Assembly (NCBI GenBank): GCA_016200915.1 | Contig: JACQDV010000065.1 | Coordinates: 1-51,330, forward strand | Direction of reading: 5' to 3' | DNA: 51,330 nt | Origin: Sphingobacteriales bacterium | GTDB taxonomy: Bacteria > Bacteroidota > Bacteroidia > Chitinophagales > Chitinophagaceae | Part shown: in pieces, positions 36,773-44,689 of the stretch | How positions within the stretch are numbered: position 1 is the first letter of the stretch | How the letters are laid out: each line of letters opens with the position of its first letter | The notes under the pieces: generated by a model | Database searches by the model: none | What the model saw: only the letters and a program-made list of their open reading frames with translations | What the model was told of the DNA's origin: nothing | Position numbers and translations under genes: made by a program

Positions 36773-37171
36773 ATGGCTCAGGAACCAACCACTCCATACT
36801 TTGCCCCACAATTGTTTATCCCCAATGGAACGACGGATATTAGTTTTTATATCAAAGGACTGGGAGCTATTGAGCTCCGCAAATTTATGAATGATGACGG
36901 GACTTATCATGTTGCTGAACTTTCTATTGTGGGAAGAATATTTCATTTGCATGAAGCCAATGTAAAGAAAAACCAACCCGATCCTGAAATGACCAATGGT
37001 ACCACGGTAATGATTGGATTGTTTGTAGATGATGTGGATGCTGTTATGGATAAAGCTGTTAGTGCAGGTGCTGAATTGATGATGAGAGCACAGGATTTTG
37101 ATTATGGTTACCGCCAGGGAGAATTTAAAGACCCATTTGGTCATCTATGGTTAATTGAAAAGAAAATATAA
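36773..37171 (+). CDS. VOC (glyoxalase/bleomycin resistance-like) protein
   Basis: This 132-residue protein is a single VOC domain with a different start from the PhnB-like copies: PQLFIPNGTTDISFYIKGLGAIELRKF, then VMIGLFVDDVDAVMDKAVSAGAEL and the closing FKDPFGHLWLIEKK. His and Glu positions of the metal site appear in part. It is divergent from the YCII gene with 133 bases between, so the two may share regulation by the sigma factor (inference). It converges with the DUF1801 gene. Confidence 0.85.
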   Translation: MAQEPTTPYFAPQLFIPNGTTDISFYIKGLGAIELRKFMNDDGTYHVAELSIVGRIFHLHEANVKKNQPDPEMTNGTTVMIGLFVDDVDAVMDKAVSAGAELMMRAQDFDYGYRQGEFKDPFGHLWLIEKKI

Positions 37172-37178
37172 CCAACAG

Positions 37179-37613
37179 CTACTTCATTGTTTTAATAATT
37201 TCTTTTGCGGCTTTCTGTAAATCTTTTTTTCTTGATTTAACTTCGTCAAGGTTATAAAACAAAGCTAATCTTCTTCCATCCTTATAATCGCCTTCTAATA
37301 AACCGCTTTTATCATTAGCAGCAGTTCCGAATAAAAATACAAGACGCAGGCAATCTTGCTTAAAGAAATTCATATTGATGATGCAACGCTTGTAATGTTT
37401 CGGATTAAAGGGTTCCATCTTTCCTGTATAGTAGAAAGTAGGAGAGTTCCACGCAATTTCTTCTCCTACGTTTTTGTCAGCAGCTAAAATAGTTTCTCTT
37501 ACTAATTGAGCTACATCCTTCATGGGATGTTTCAGCTTTTTTATAAAAGCATCCACCACCTCTGTTTGTGATGGAATGCTTTCAGATGTTGCACAGGCGG
37601 TAATTTTTGCCAT
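37179..37613 (-). CDS. DUF1801 protein
   Basis: This 144-residue protein has the DUF1801 core with VVDAFIKKLKHPMKDVAQLVRETILAAD and GEEIAWNSPTFYYTG. It is the last gene of the arsR operon, only two bases after the second SRPBCC gene. It differs from the DUF1801 protein at 27755, so the copies are not recent duplicates. Function unknown; the operon context links it to the START-like proteins. Confidence 0.85.
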   Translation of the reverse strand: MAKITACATSESIPSQTEVVDAFIKKLKHPMKDVAQLVRETILAADKNVGEEIAWNSPTFYYTGKMEPFNPKHYKRCIINMNFFKQDCLRLVFLFGTAANDKSGLLEGDYKDGRRLALFYNLDEVKSRKKDLQKAAKEIIKTMK

Positions 37614-37615
37614 AG

Positions 37616-38113
37616 TTATTTTAGTTTACCCTGTGAAATTAATTCATCCAGGTTATTATGTGCCATTGCAAAGCCTTCTTTAAATCCAAAGCCAATAATA
37701 GTTTCCATTTGCTCTTTGCTTGTGTAAGTTAGTGTAACGTTCACTCTTGTACTATTGCCAACAGGTGTAAAAACAATATTCCAGTGAGTGGAAGGCATTT
37801 CTTTATTCTCATTGCCTGCTTTATCACAAAAACAATCCTGCCATTCAATGCTTTTAGTTGGATCAATACTGATATAGTTTGCCATACACCAATGCACATC
37901 ACCTTCCGGCCCTTGCATATAATAATGCCAGCGGCTTCCGCTTTTAAAGTCCATTGTTTTTGTATTTGCCTTATATGGCTTGGGTGCCCACCATTGGTCT
38001 AATAACCCGGGTTCTGTCCAGGCTTTCCATACCTGTTCAACTGGTGCATCAAATTCCCTCTCTACATGAATTTGATTTTTGTCTGAATCAATTTGATAAC
38101 TGGTCTCTTTCAT
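37616..38113 (-). CDS. SRPBCC (AHSA1-type) protein
   Basis: This 165-residue protein has the standard opening FDAPVEQVWKAWTEPGLLDQWWAPKPYKANTK-like phrase and a single START-like domain ending in GFKEGFAMAHNNLDEL. It is a tandem paralogue of the gene at 38137: both carry LDQW-APKP, MDFK-G and the GF--GF end. Ligand unknown. It lies third in the arsR operon, with 23 bases from the gene before and two to the gene after. Confidence 0.87.
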   Translation of the reverse strand: MKETSYQIDSDKNQIHVEREFDAPVEQVWKAWTEPGLLDQWWAPKPYKANTKTMDFKSGSRWHYYMQGPEGDVHWCMANYISIDPTKSIEWQDCFCDKAGNENKEMPSTHWNIVFTPVGNSTRVNVTLTYTSKEQMETIIGFGFKEGFAMAHNNLDELISQGKLK

Positions 38114-38136
38114 TGTTTTTGATTTAATGATTATAA

Positions 38137-38637
38137 TTATCGTTTCGATAAAGTAGTCAACAAGTTTTCCAAATTGTCTATGGTCATCATGAATCCTTGT
38201 TGGAATCCCATTTCAATCATTTTCTCCATACGGGCAAGCGATTCATTATAAATCATAATCTTCACTGTTGTTGTTCCATTCTCTTCACTAAAGGTCAAAT
38301 CCCATTGAGAACCCGGCAATTCAAGGTTTTCATCTTTATCTGCAAAAGCATTCAGGTATTTAAAATTCGTTTTGGGGCTGATAGAAGTATATTGTTGCAC
38401 AGCCCAACGTTCTTGCCCTTCCGGACTTACCATCGCATAAAATCTTCGGCCACCAACTTTGAAATCCATATACTTTGTTTTGGAAGACCAGGGCTTAGGT
38501 GCTACCCATTGGTCAAGAATTTCTGGTTTGGTAAATGCATCCCATACCAGTGAAAGCTCAGCATCAAATTCCCTGGTGATGAATACCGTTTGTTTTGCTT
38601 TGTCAACGGTAAAGTCAAATAGCAAGTTGTTGTTCAT
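38137..38637 (-). CDS. SRPBCC (AHSA1-type) protein
   Basis: This 166-residue protein carries the phrase [21 protein letters not shown], then [15 protein letters not shown], and ends [18 protein letters not shown]. Both this and the next gene keep the hydrophobic pocket pattern of the family. It is the second gene of the operon, 25 bases after arsR. ArsR-SRPBCC pairs are widespread in bacteria and the START-like protein is the usual target of the repressor. Confidence 0.87.
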   Translation of the reverse strand: MNNNLLFDFTVDKAKQTVFITREFDAELSLVWDAFTKPEILDQWVAPKPWSSKTKYMDFKVGGRRFYAMVSPEGQERWAVQQYTSISPKTNFKYLNAFADKDENLELPGSQWDLTFSEENGTTTVKIMIYNESLARMEKMIEMGFQQGFMMTIDNLENLLTTLSKR

Positions 38638-38662
38638 TTTTTTTGTTTTATCCGCCGAAGCT

Positions 38663-38986
38663 TTAGCGCAGGCGGGATTTTTTCATTGTTGATAATACTT
38701 TGTCTAATTGATTAAACCGGGTTTCCCACATCGCTTTAAACTGTGCTAACCAATCATCTATTTCTTTCATTTTTTTTGGATTGAGGTGATAATAAATTTC
38801 TCTCCCGGTTAATTCCTGTTTTACTAATCCACATTCGGTTAGCACTTTTATGTGTTTTGATACAGCCTGCCGGGTACTATGAAAATTTTCAGCCAATGCA
38901 TTCGGTGTCATCGCCTGTGTGGCAATTAACACTAATATAGCTCTGCGGGTTGGGTCGGCAATTGCCTGGAATACATCTCGTCTCAT
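38663..38986 (-). CDS. ArsR family transcriptional repressor (non-metal type)
   Basis: This 107-residue winged-helix protein opens [18 protein letters not shown], the ArsR/SdpR signature, and has the recognition helix in [19 protein letters not shown] (about 37-55). The metal-binding cysteine box of classic ArsR proteins is absent; the only cysteine is at 51, so it probably senses another signal. It is first in the operon with two SRPBCC genes and a DUF1801 gene and has two matching inverted repeats over its promoter, which points to self-repression. Confidence 0.9.
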   Translation of the reverse strand: MRRDVFQAIADPTRRAILVLIATQAMTPNALAENFHSTRQAVSKHIKVLTECGLVKQELTGREIYYHLNPKKMKEIDDWLAQFKAMWETRFNQLDKVLSTMKKSRLR

Positions 38987-38997
38987 AAATTTATTTA

Positions 38998-39041
38998 TTG
39001 CAACTATTCGGTTGCAAATATATGTGCAACTTTTTGGTTGC
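38998..39041 (-). promoter_or_regulatory. Two tandem ArsR operators, GCAAC-N6-GTTGC
   Basis: GCAAC (39000-39004) with GTTGC (39011-39015), and GCAAC (39026-39030) with GTTGC (39037-39041), have the same six-base spacer and lie 26 bases apart centre to centre. The first overlaps the -7 element and the start point; the second lies between the -7 and -33 elements. Two full sites in this position are typical of a repressor binding its own promoter. Confidence 0.7.
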
Positions 39042-39045
39042 GCAA
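39015..39045 (-). promoter_or_regulatory. arsR operon promoter
   Basis: On the minus strand TATATTTG (39022-39015) is an exact TAnnTTTG match, and a TTG lies 20 bases upstream (39045-39043). Both elements sit on or between the GCAAC-N6-GTTGC sites. Confidence 0.65.
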
Positions 39046-39090
39046 AATTTTCTTTTGTAAATTAGAGGGGAGAAAACGACAAAATGAAGG

Positions 39091-39122
39091 GTTGTTTGCG
39101 ACAACAATTGACTTTACCTTTG
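39091..39122 (+). promoter_or_regulatory. glxA-like gene promoter with internal inverted repeat
   Basis: TTG at 39092-39094 and TACCTTTG at 39115-39122 are separated by 20 bases and form an exact promoter pair, 17 bases before the ATG. GTTGT (39091-39095) and ACAAC (39101-39105) form an inverted repeat with a five-base spacer, overlapping the upstream element; it may bind the AraC-type protein. Confidence 0.6.
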
Positions 39123-39139
39123 ACTTCTAATACTTCAAC

Positions 39140-40117
39140 ATGAAAAATATTGCCATACTTGTTCCCGAGACAGCAGTGGTGGAAGCAGTAGCTGACCCAC
39201 GGTATATGTTTACTGTTATCAATGAATTTCTAAAGAGCCAGGGACATGCTGCGTTATTTAATGTTCAGTTAGTTGGATTAAATAAAGAAGTAAAACTGAT
39301 GGATGGAATATTTACCATTAGTGTGGATGCGACTTTGAAAGATGCAAGAAAACCGGACTTAATTATTGTACCAGCGATGAGTGGAAATTTGGAACATGCT
39401 GTTAAACTCAATCAGGATTTTTTACCGTGGATAGTAAAGCAATATAAAAATGGGGCAGAGGTGGCAAGTTTATGCTTAGGTGCTTTTTTGTTAGCCTCAA
39501 CAGGTTTGTTAGATGGGAAAACCTGCAGTACGCACTGGCTTTTTGCCAATGAATTCAGAACAATGTTCCCGGAGGTTAATTTATCCGATGGTAAAATTGT
39601 TACCGAACAAAATGGGGTGTACACCAGCGGAGGTGCAAACTCCTACTGGAATTTATTATTGCATTTAGTAGAGAAATATACCAACCGTGAGCTGGCGATA
39701 TTAGCTTCTAAGTTCTTTGTACTGGATATTGACCGAAAAAGTCAATCACCCTTTTCCATGTTTAAGGGGCAAAAGATTCATGAAGATGATGAGATAAAAA
39801 AAGTACAGGAGTTTATTGAAAATAATTTTACAGAGAAAATAACAGTGGATGAACTCGCCAATCAGTTCTCCATTGGCCGCCGCACATTTGAAAGAAGATT
39901 TAAGAAGGCAACCAATAACTCTATTGCAGAATATATACAGCGGGTAAAAATAGAAGCTGCTAAAAAGCAATTAGAGATTGGCAGAAAAAATGTGAACGAA
40001 GTAATGTATGAAGTTGGTTATAATGATACGAAAGCCTTTCGTGAACTATTTAAGAAAATCACGGGCCTGTCTCCACTTGAATATAGAAATAAGTATAATA
40101 AAGAACTGGCTGCTTAG
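39140..40117 (+). CDS. GlxA-type AraC family regulator with DJ-1/PfpI domain
   Basis: This 325-residue protein fuses an N-terminal DJ-1/PfpI amidotransferase-like domain (about 1-190, with the elbow cysteine Cys112 in ASLCLGAFLLA) to a C-terminal AraC double helix-turn-helix (about 218-320, with TVDELANQFSIGRRTFERRFK and NVNEVMYEVGYNDTKAF). Such regulators sense small nitrogenous or carbonyl compounds. It is divergent from arsR and shares a 153-base regulatory region with it. The stop codon abuts that of the next gene. Confidence 0.9.
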   Translation: MKNIAILVPETAVVEAVADPRYMFTVINEFLKSQGHAALFNVQLVGLNKEVKLMDGIFTISVDATLKDARKPDLIIVPAMSGNLEHAVKLNQDFLPWIVKQYKNGAEVASLCLGAFLLASTGLLDGKTCSTHWLFANEFRTMFPEVNLSDGKIVTEQNGVYTSGGANSYWNLLLHLVEKYTNRELAILASKFFVLDIDRKSQSPFSMFKGQKIHEDDEIKKVQEFIENNFTEKITVDELANQFSIGRRTFERRFKKATNNSIAEYIQRVKIEAAKKQLEIGRKNVNEVMYEVGYNDTKAFRELFKKITGLSPLEYRNKYNKELAA

Positions 40118-41002
40118 TTACATTGAATAGATTGTCCACTGTGTAATAAATGTTCTGTATAGAACGATCAGAAAAAGCAAAAGCAGGTAAACAATCAATC
40201 CTTTCCATATAGCATTAACTGTTGATTGCAGGTAAACCTTTTTTACTGCGACAATAAAATATACTAATGCAATGATGAGAAAAGGGAGAAGGTGTTTGAG
40301 TGTTTCAATTAAATGAAGACCCAGGATGTCAAAATAAAAAACCAAAAAGACCATATCTGTCAATAAAAAGAATGAAAATAGATGCATAGCAAATACCAGG
40401 TGCTGAACATAGTAGGGATGACGCCTGTAAAACAGTAAGTATACAAACAAGGCCCATACGGGCAGTATCAGAAATAACCATGTTTTGGAATTATGTGCAG
40501 CCTTTTCATAGGCAGCTTCGTATATCTCATTAGATTTTTGATTGATTGCTTCTGTTGAGGCGTCTGAGCCCTTAATAGTAATCGCTTTCTCTTTCAGGGT
40601 TTTACTAATATTATATTTAAAAAAATTTTCTATGGTAAATCCTTTTTTGATAAAAGCATTGTTTAGTTGATTATACGAACTGTAGAAAGAACCGGAATTT
40701 GGCATAAAAAAATAAAACAGCACACTGGTGATAAGCAAAATTTGAATTGGCTTCATATATTTCACTCTTCTCCCATTTAAATACTCGGCTGTTAAGAATC
40801 CCGGTTTTGTGAGTAATAACCAAAAACTTTTGAAGAACTTAGAATCCAAGTGGGTGAAGCCATCAACGGTTTGTTCTATAAATTTTCTTAAACTGAAATC
40901 CTTGGCAGGGTTCAACTTCTTTTCTCCACAATTGTAACAGTAATTACCAGTTAACAAGGTGTTACAGGATGCACATTTAATTTCGGTTGGTTGGGTGTCC
41001 AT
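40118..41002 (-). CDS. DUF3667 membrane protein with N-terminal zinc ribbon
   Basis: This 294-residue protein opens with four cysteines in two CxxC pairs (10, 13, 22 and 25), followed by FSLRKFIEQTVDGFTHLDSKF and a predicted five-helix membrane part. The phrase KPGFLTAEYLNGRRVKYMKPI is the DUF3667 hallmark. Function unknown. It converges with the glxA-like gene with no base between the two stop codons. Confidence 0.85.
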   Translation of the reverse strand: MDTQPTEIKCASCNTLLTGNYCYNCGEKKLNPAKDFSLRKFIEQTVDGFTHLDSKFFKSFWLLLTKPGFLTAEYLNGRRVKYMKPIQILLITSVLFYFFMPNSGSFYSSYNQLNNAFIKKGFTIENFFKYNISKTLKEKAITIKGSDASTEAINQKSNEIYEAAYEKAAHNSKTWLFLILPVWALFVYLLFYRRHPYYVQHLVFAMHLFSFFLLTDMVFLVFYFDILGLHLIETLKHLLPFLIIALVYFIVAVKKVYLQSTVNAIWKGLIVYLLLLFLIVLYRTFITQWTIYSM

Positions 41003-41117
41003 CAGCTTAAGGCAGTTGATTGGTAAAGTGTGGATGAAAGTTAAGAAGTTTTTGTGCTTTGTAAATTGCTGATATTAGTTTTCTGATTAATTTTAAACAA
41101 ATTTAAAACGATCAAGC

Positions 41118-42020
41118 ATGCCACAGTCACGCCGACAATTTATCCGCAACAGTTCGTTGCTTACCGCCTCAATTATGCTCAATCCTTCATTAAAGGGTAT
41201 GAAGAATAAAAAACTTACCGGAATTCAGTTGTACTCGGTAAGAGATGATATGAAAAAAGATCCTTTGGGAACTTTAAAACAAATTGCTGCAATGGGTTAT
41301 AAGCATGTAGAGCATGCGAATTATGTTGACCGTAAATTTTACGGTTATTCTGCCAGTGAGTTCAAGAAAGTATTAAGTGATATGGGAATGGCCATGCCAA
41401 GCGGACATACTGTTATGCGTCCGGATCATTGGGATGCAGCTAAAAAAGATTTTTCCGATTCATGGAAATATACGGTTGAAGATGCAGCTATTGCCGGTCA
41501 GCAATATGTAATTAGTCCGTGGCTGGATGAAAGTTTGCGCAAAACTTATGATGATGCATTGCGTTATATGGAAGTGTTTAATAAATCTGGAGAGCTGTGC
41601 AAAAAATCAGGAATGAAGTTTGGTTATCACAACCATGATTTTGAGTTCAGTGTTAAATTAAATGATAAAGCTCTTTATGATATCATTTTAAACAATACTG
41701 ATCCAAATTTGGTAGCTCAGCAATTGGATACCGGGAATTTATTTAATGGTGGCGTAACTGCTCTTGAAATAGTGAATAAATTCCCCGGCCGTTTTGAACT
41801 GATGCATGTGAAAGATGAGATCGCTTCAGCTGATCATAAGGAAAAATATGAGAGCACTATCCTTGGTAAAGGAATTGCCGAAGTGAAGAAGGTAATTGAT
41901 ATAGGAGCGGCATCCGGAGGAACAACACATTTTATAATTGAACAGGAAGCCTACCAGGGTAAATCACCAATTGATTGTGCGAAAGAGGATTTGAAGGTGA
42001 TGAAGGAGTGGGGCTATTAA
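41118..42020 (+). CDS. Tat-exported sugar phosphate isomerase/epimerase family protein
   Basis: This 300-residue protein carries a twin-arginine leader (SRRQFIRNS, residues 4-12) and then a TIM-barrel of the xylose isomerase-like family, with LTGIQLYSVRDDMKKDPLGTL, YHNHDFEF and LVAQQLDTGNLFNGG. His and Glu/Asp residues of the metal site (YHNHD, QLDTGN, HVKDE and IIEQE) are present. The leader places it in the periplasm. The substrate, probably a sugar or polyol, is not known. It ends at a bidirectional terminator. Confidence 0.88.
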   Translation: MPQSRRQFIRNSSLLTASIMLNPSLKGMKNKKLTGIQLYSVRDDMKKDPLGTLKQIAAMGYKHVEHANYVDRKFYGYSASEFKKVLSDMGMAMPSGHTVMRPDHWDAAKKDFSDSWKYTVEDAAIAGQQYVISPWLDESLRKTYDDALRYMEVFNKSGELCKKSGMKFGYHNHDFEFSVKLNDKALYDIILNNTDPNLVAQQLDTGNLFNGGVTALEIVNKFPGRFELMHVKDEIASADHKEKYESTILGKGIAEVKKVIDIGAASGGTTHFIIEQEAYQGKSPIDCAKEDLKVMKEWGY

Positions 42021-42040
42021 TTAATGATTATGACTATTGC

Positions 42041-42075
42041 ATAAAAGCTTCTGGTTTATCAACGGAAGCTTTTTT
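42041..42075. terminator. Bidirectional terminator
   Basis: AAAAGCTTC (42043-42051) pairs with GAAGCTTTT (42065-42073) across a 13-nt loop, with A and T runs on each side. It overlaps the stop codon of the minus-strand DUF1801 gene and lies 22 bases past the epimerase stop. Confidence 0.75.
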
Positions 42076-42484
42076 ATTTTCGTTTTGAGAACATTGCATC
42101 CAGTACCGCTGCTTCTTTCAGTAATTTAATGATGGCTGCTTCATCTATCTGCTCGGCTGTCTGATAAATCTTGTAAAATATCTGTTTATTGGTGCCATGC
42201 GTAAGATATTGATCAACATCTTTCAACCGGTTTCCATACCAAAAACCTAATAACACACCAGTTTTAATACCACCTCTTGGCACAGAGGCTGGCCAAACTA
42301 AGCAAATACTCCTGTTGCCATAAAAAAATGGAACGTTATAGGATATTTTTTCTTTACAATAAGCAGGTAACGTTTCTTTAATGATCTGCCGGAGTACATC
42401 CACAATAATTCGCTCCTCACCTGTAAGAAGATCATATAACTGAACAAGGTTCCTGATTTTTGGGAAAGGTGTTTTATCAGCCAT
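42074..42484 (-). CDS. DUF1801 protein
   Basis: This 136-residue protein has the DUF1801 core with LPAYCKEKISYNVPFFYGNRSICLVWPASVPRG and ends with a lysine-rich tail. It is the third DUF1801 gene of the window, 13 bases after the J-domain gene in the same direction, with which it may form a two-gene operon. The family is often annotated as an iron chaperone-like protein, on weak grounds. Confidence 0.82.
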   Translation of the reverse strand: MADKTPFPKIRNLVQLYDLLTGEERIIVDVLRQIIKETLPAYCKEKISYNVPFFYGNRSICLVWPASVPRGGIKTGVLLGFWYGNRLKDVDQYLTHGTNKQIFYKIYQTAEQIDEAAIIKLLKEAAVLDAMFSKRK

Positions 42485-42497
42485 ATCCGGGTTTGCT

Positions 42498-43148
42498 TTA
42501 TTTGGAAGACAAGTAAATGATCAAACAAATAACCAGCGTAACAATAATAACACCGGCTATTTTATATTTTTCAAACAAAGCCCTTTGCTGCTGATGTTTG
42601 ATGTGCAGTTCAATTCTTTCTTTCATCTCTCTGTCGTCGCCGGCTAACTGCTGTAGTCTTTCAATAATCACAGGCTGATACTTATATGGCAGCGGATCAC
42701 ATGCATGCAGTAATAATTTTATTACCTGGTTAATGAGTAAGTTTTCACCGGACTGTTGCAGGATGTTCATGTTGATATCAGACAAAATATTTTTGATGTG
42801 ATGACTTAATGCATCATATTCTATCTGGAAATGATTTACTCCTGATAAATAATTTGTCAGCTTTTTACATTCATTTAGTATGTCATGTGCAGTATGCGCC
42901 TGCTGAACAAAATCTTTTCCAATAGTGCGGTTATACCAGCGTTTGTAATTGTATTCTTCTCTTTGCGTTGGGTCAATCAGTACGTCATACGCTTCTTTTA
43001 TTTCAAGGAACATCGTTTCTGTAGCTATATCACCGGGATTGGTATCGGGATGATGCTTCATCGCCATTTTGCGGTAAGCTTTTTTTATATCGTTAACCGA
43101 AGCGGTGGGAGCTATGCCGAGTATCTTATAGTAGTCTTTTATATCCAT
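42498..43148 (-). CDS. J-domain protein with C-terminal membrane anchor
   Basis: This 216-residue protein begins with a complete J-domain (about 3-70): DYYKILGIAPTASVNDIKKAYRKMA and the HPD motif at 33-35, so it can stimulate a DnaK-type chaperone. The middle part is helical, and a hydrophobic helix near 197-213 followed by SSK tail anchors it, probably to the inner membrane with the J-domain inside. There is no zinc-finger or C-terminal peptide-binding domain, so it is not a classic DnaJ. Confidence 0.88.
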   Translation of the reverse strand: MDIKDYYKILGIAPTASVNDIKKAYRKMAMKHHPDTNPGDIATETMFLEIKEAYDVLIDPTQREEYNYKRWYNRTIGKDFVQQAHTAHDILNECKKLTNYLSGVNHFQIEYDALSHHIKNILSDINMNILQQSGENLLINQVIKLLLHACDPLPYKYQPVIIERLQQLAGDDREMKERIELHIKHQQQRALFEKYKIAGVIIVTLVICLIIYLSSK

Positions 43149-43205
43149 TGGCAGGACGAATATAGGTATTCAAATTTTATCGATCTTTAAACATAAATTC
43201 TTTAC

Positions 43206-44582
43206 ATGGCTCTTCGTAAAAATCTTAAGCGAATTGGTTTAACAGTTTTGTTACTGGTATTAATTGCAGTAGTCATCATTGCCCGGAAAGTATTTCCGGC
43301 AGTGAGTGGTTATGGTGCCAAGAATATGGCATCGGCTATTTACCTGCAGCATCGCAATCCTAATGATGTGATTAAAGAAGACCTGGCCGATTTTCCCAAA
43401 TCATTAGGCCGTTATGAATTTAACCAGCAGGATTCATCAGTTACTGCATCGGTATGGGGATTTGCCAAACGCAAAGCCATCTACCGTAGCGGACTGGGAG
43501 CTACACTAATCAATGATTTTACTGAAGAACAGGTAAGGGCTCAGCAATTTAACCTGCCATCTAAACCAAGCATCAACTCAGATACCATACTATGGCCATA
43601 CGGAGATAAAATAGTTGATACTATTCCCGATAATGTAAACCGCACCGGATTAGAAAGAGCAATTGATCATGTGTTTGAAGAAAAGAAAAATGGTGAATCC
43701 GTTTATACCCGTGCAGTAATTGCATGCTATGATGGTAATATAATAGCTGAACGATATGCACCCGGCTTTGATAAAAACTCGGTGCAATTAGGCTGGTCAA
43801 TGAGTAAAAGCTTAACGGCAGCTATTATTGGCATATTGGTAAAAGAAGGAAAGCTTAATGTAAATGTACCAGCACCCGTACCTGAATGGAAGGGAAATGA
43901 AAAAGAAAAGATCAGTCTGCTGAATTTATTACAACAAACCAGCGGACTTGATTTTGCTGAAATATATACCCGGCCCAGTGAAGTGACTACCATGTTATTT
44001 AGTAAAGGAGATATGGCTGCTTATACTGCCAGCCGGCCATTAAAGTATGCGCCAGGTACACAGTTTAATTATTCCAGTGGTAACAGTAATATTCTAAGCC
44101 GTATTATACGGCATACGGTGGGAGAGAAAGATTATGCGGCTTTCCCGCACACGGCTTTATTTCATAAGATCAATGCCTATAGTTTTTTATTAGAGCCGGA
44201 TGCATCAGGAACTTATATAGGTTCATCTTACAGTTATGCTACAGCAAGGGATTTTGTTCGCTTTGGTTTGCTGTATTATAATAATGGTAAATGGAATGGT
44301 GAACAAATTCTGCCGGATAACTGGGTGAAAGAATCGGTGGTACCACCGGCCAGTAATTCTTTTAAAAATTATGGATATCAATTCTGGTTAAACGGGCAGA
44401 ATGAAAAAGATATTACAAAAAAAGCTTTTCCTGATGTACCGGATGATATGTTCTATATGGATGGTTATGGCGGACAGGATGTTTATATCATTCCTTCTAA
44501 AAAATTAGTGGTGCTGCGCCTGGGAGTTAGTACTATTAATGAGAATAAATTTTTGAAAGAGGTAATGGGAGCGATACAGTAA
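43206..44582 (+). CDS. Serine hydrolase, class C beta-lactamase-like
   Basis: This 458-residue protein has an N-terminal membrane helix (about 9-27) that anchors or exports it and a beta-lactamase/transpeptidase-like domain from about 130. The SxxK motif is SMSK (198-201), and a Tyr follows in FNYSSGN for the YxN motif. Relatives are esterases, peptidases or penicillin-binding proteins, so resistance cannot be assumed. It is divergent from the J-domain gene. Confidence 0.85.
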   Translation: MALRKNLKRIGLTVLLLVLIAVVIIARKVFPAVSGYGAKNMASAIYLQHRNPNDVIKEDLADFPKSLGRYEFNQQDSSVTASVWGFAKRKAIYRSGLGATLINDFTEEQVRAQQFNLPSKPSINSDTILWPYGDKIVDTIPDNVNRTGLERAIDHVFEEKKNGESVYTRAVIACYDGNIIAERYAPGFDKNSVQLGWSMSKSLTAAIIGILVKEGKLNVNVPAPVPEWKGNEKEKISLLNLLQQTSGLDFAEIYTRPSEVTTMLFSKGDMAAYTASRPLKYAPGTQFNYSSGNSNILSRIIRHTVGEKDYAAFPHTALFHKINAYSFLLEPDASGTYIGSSYSYATARDFVRFGLLYYNNGKWNGEQILPDNWVKESVVPPASNSFKNYGYQFWLNGQNEKDITKKAFPDVPDDMFYMDGYGGQDVYIIPSKKLVVLRLGVSTINENKFLKEVMGAIQ

Positions 44583-44689
44583 CTCATTAAAGTGTTAACC
44601 AACTTACGCAATCTGTTGAAGTTTTGATACGAAGATTTAATAGGAAGTTGGGTTATTGCAGTTGACCGCCTGTTGTGTGCCGTTTTGTT

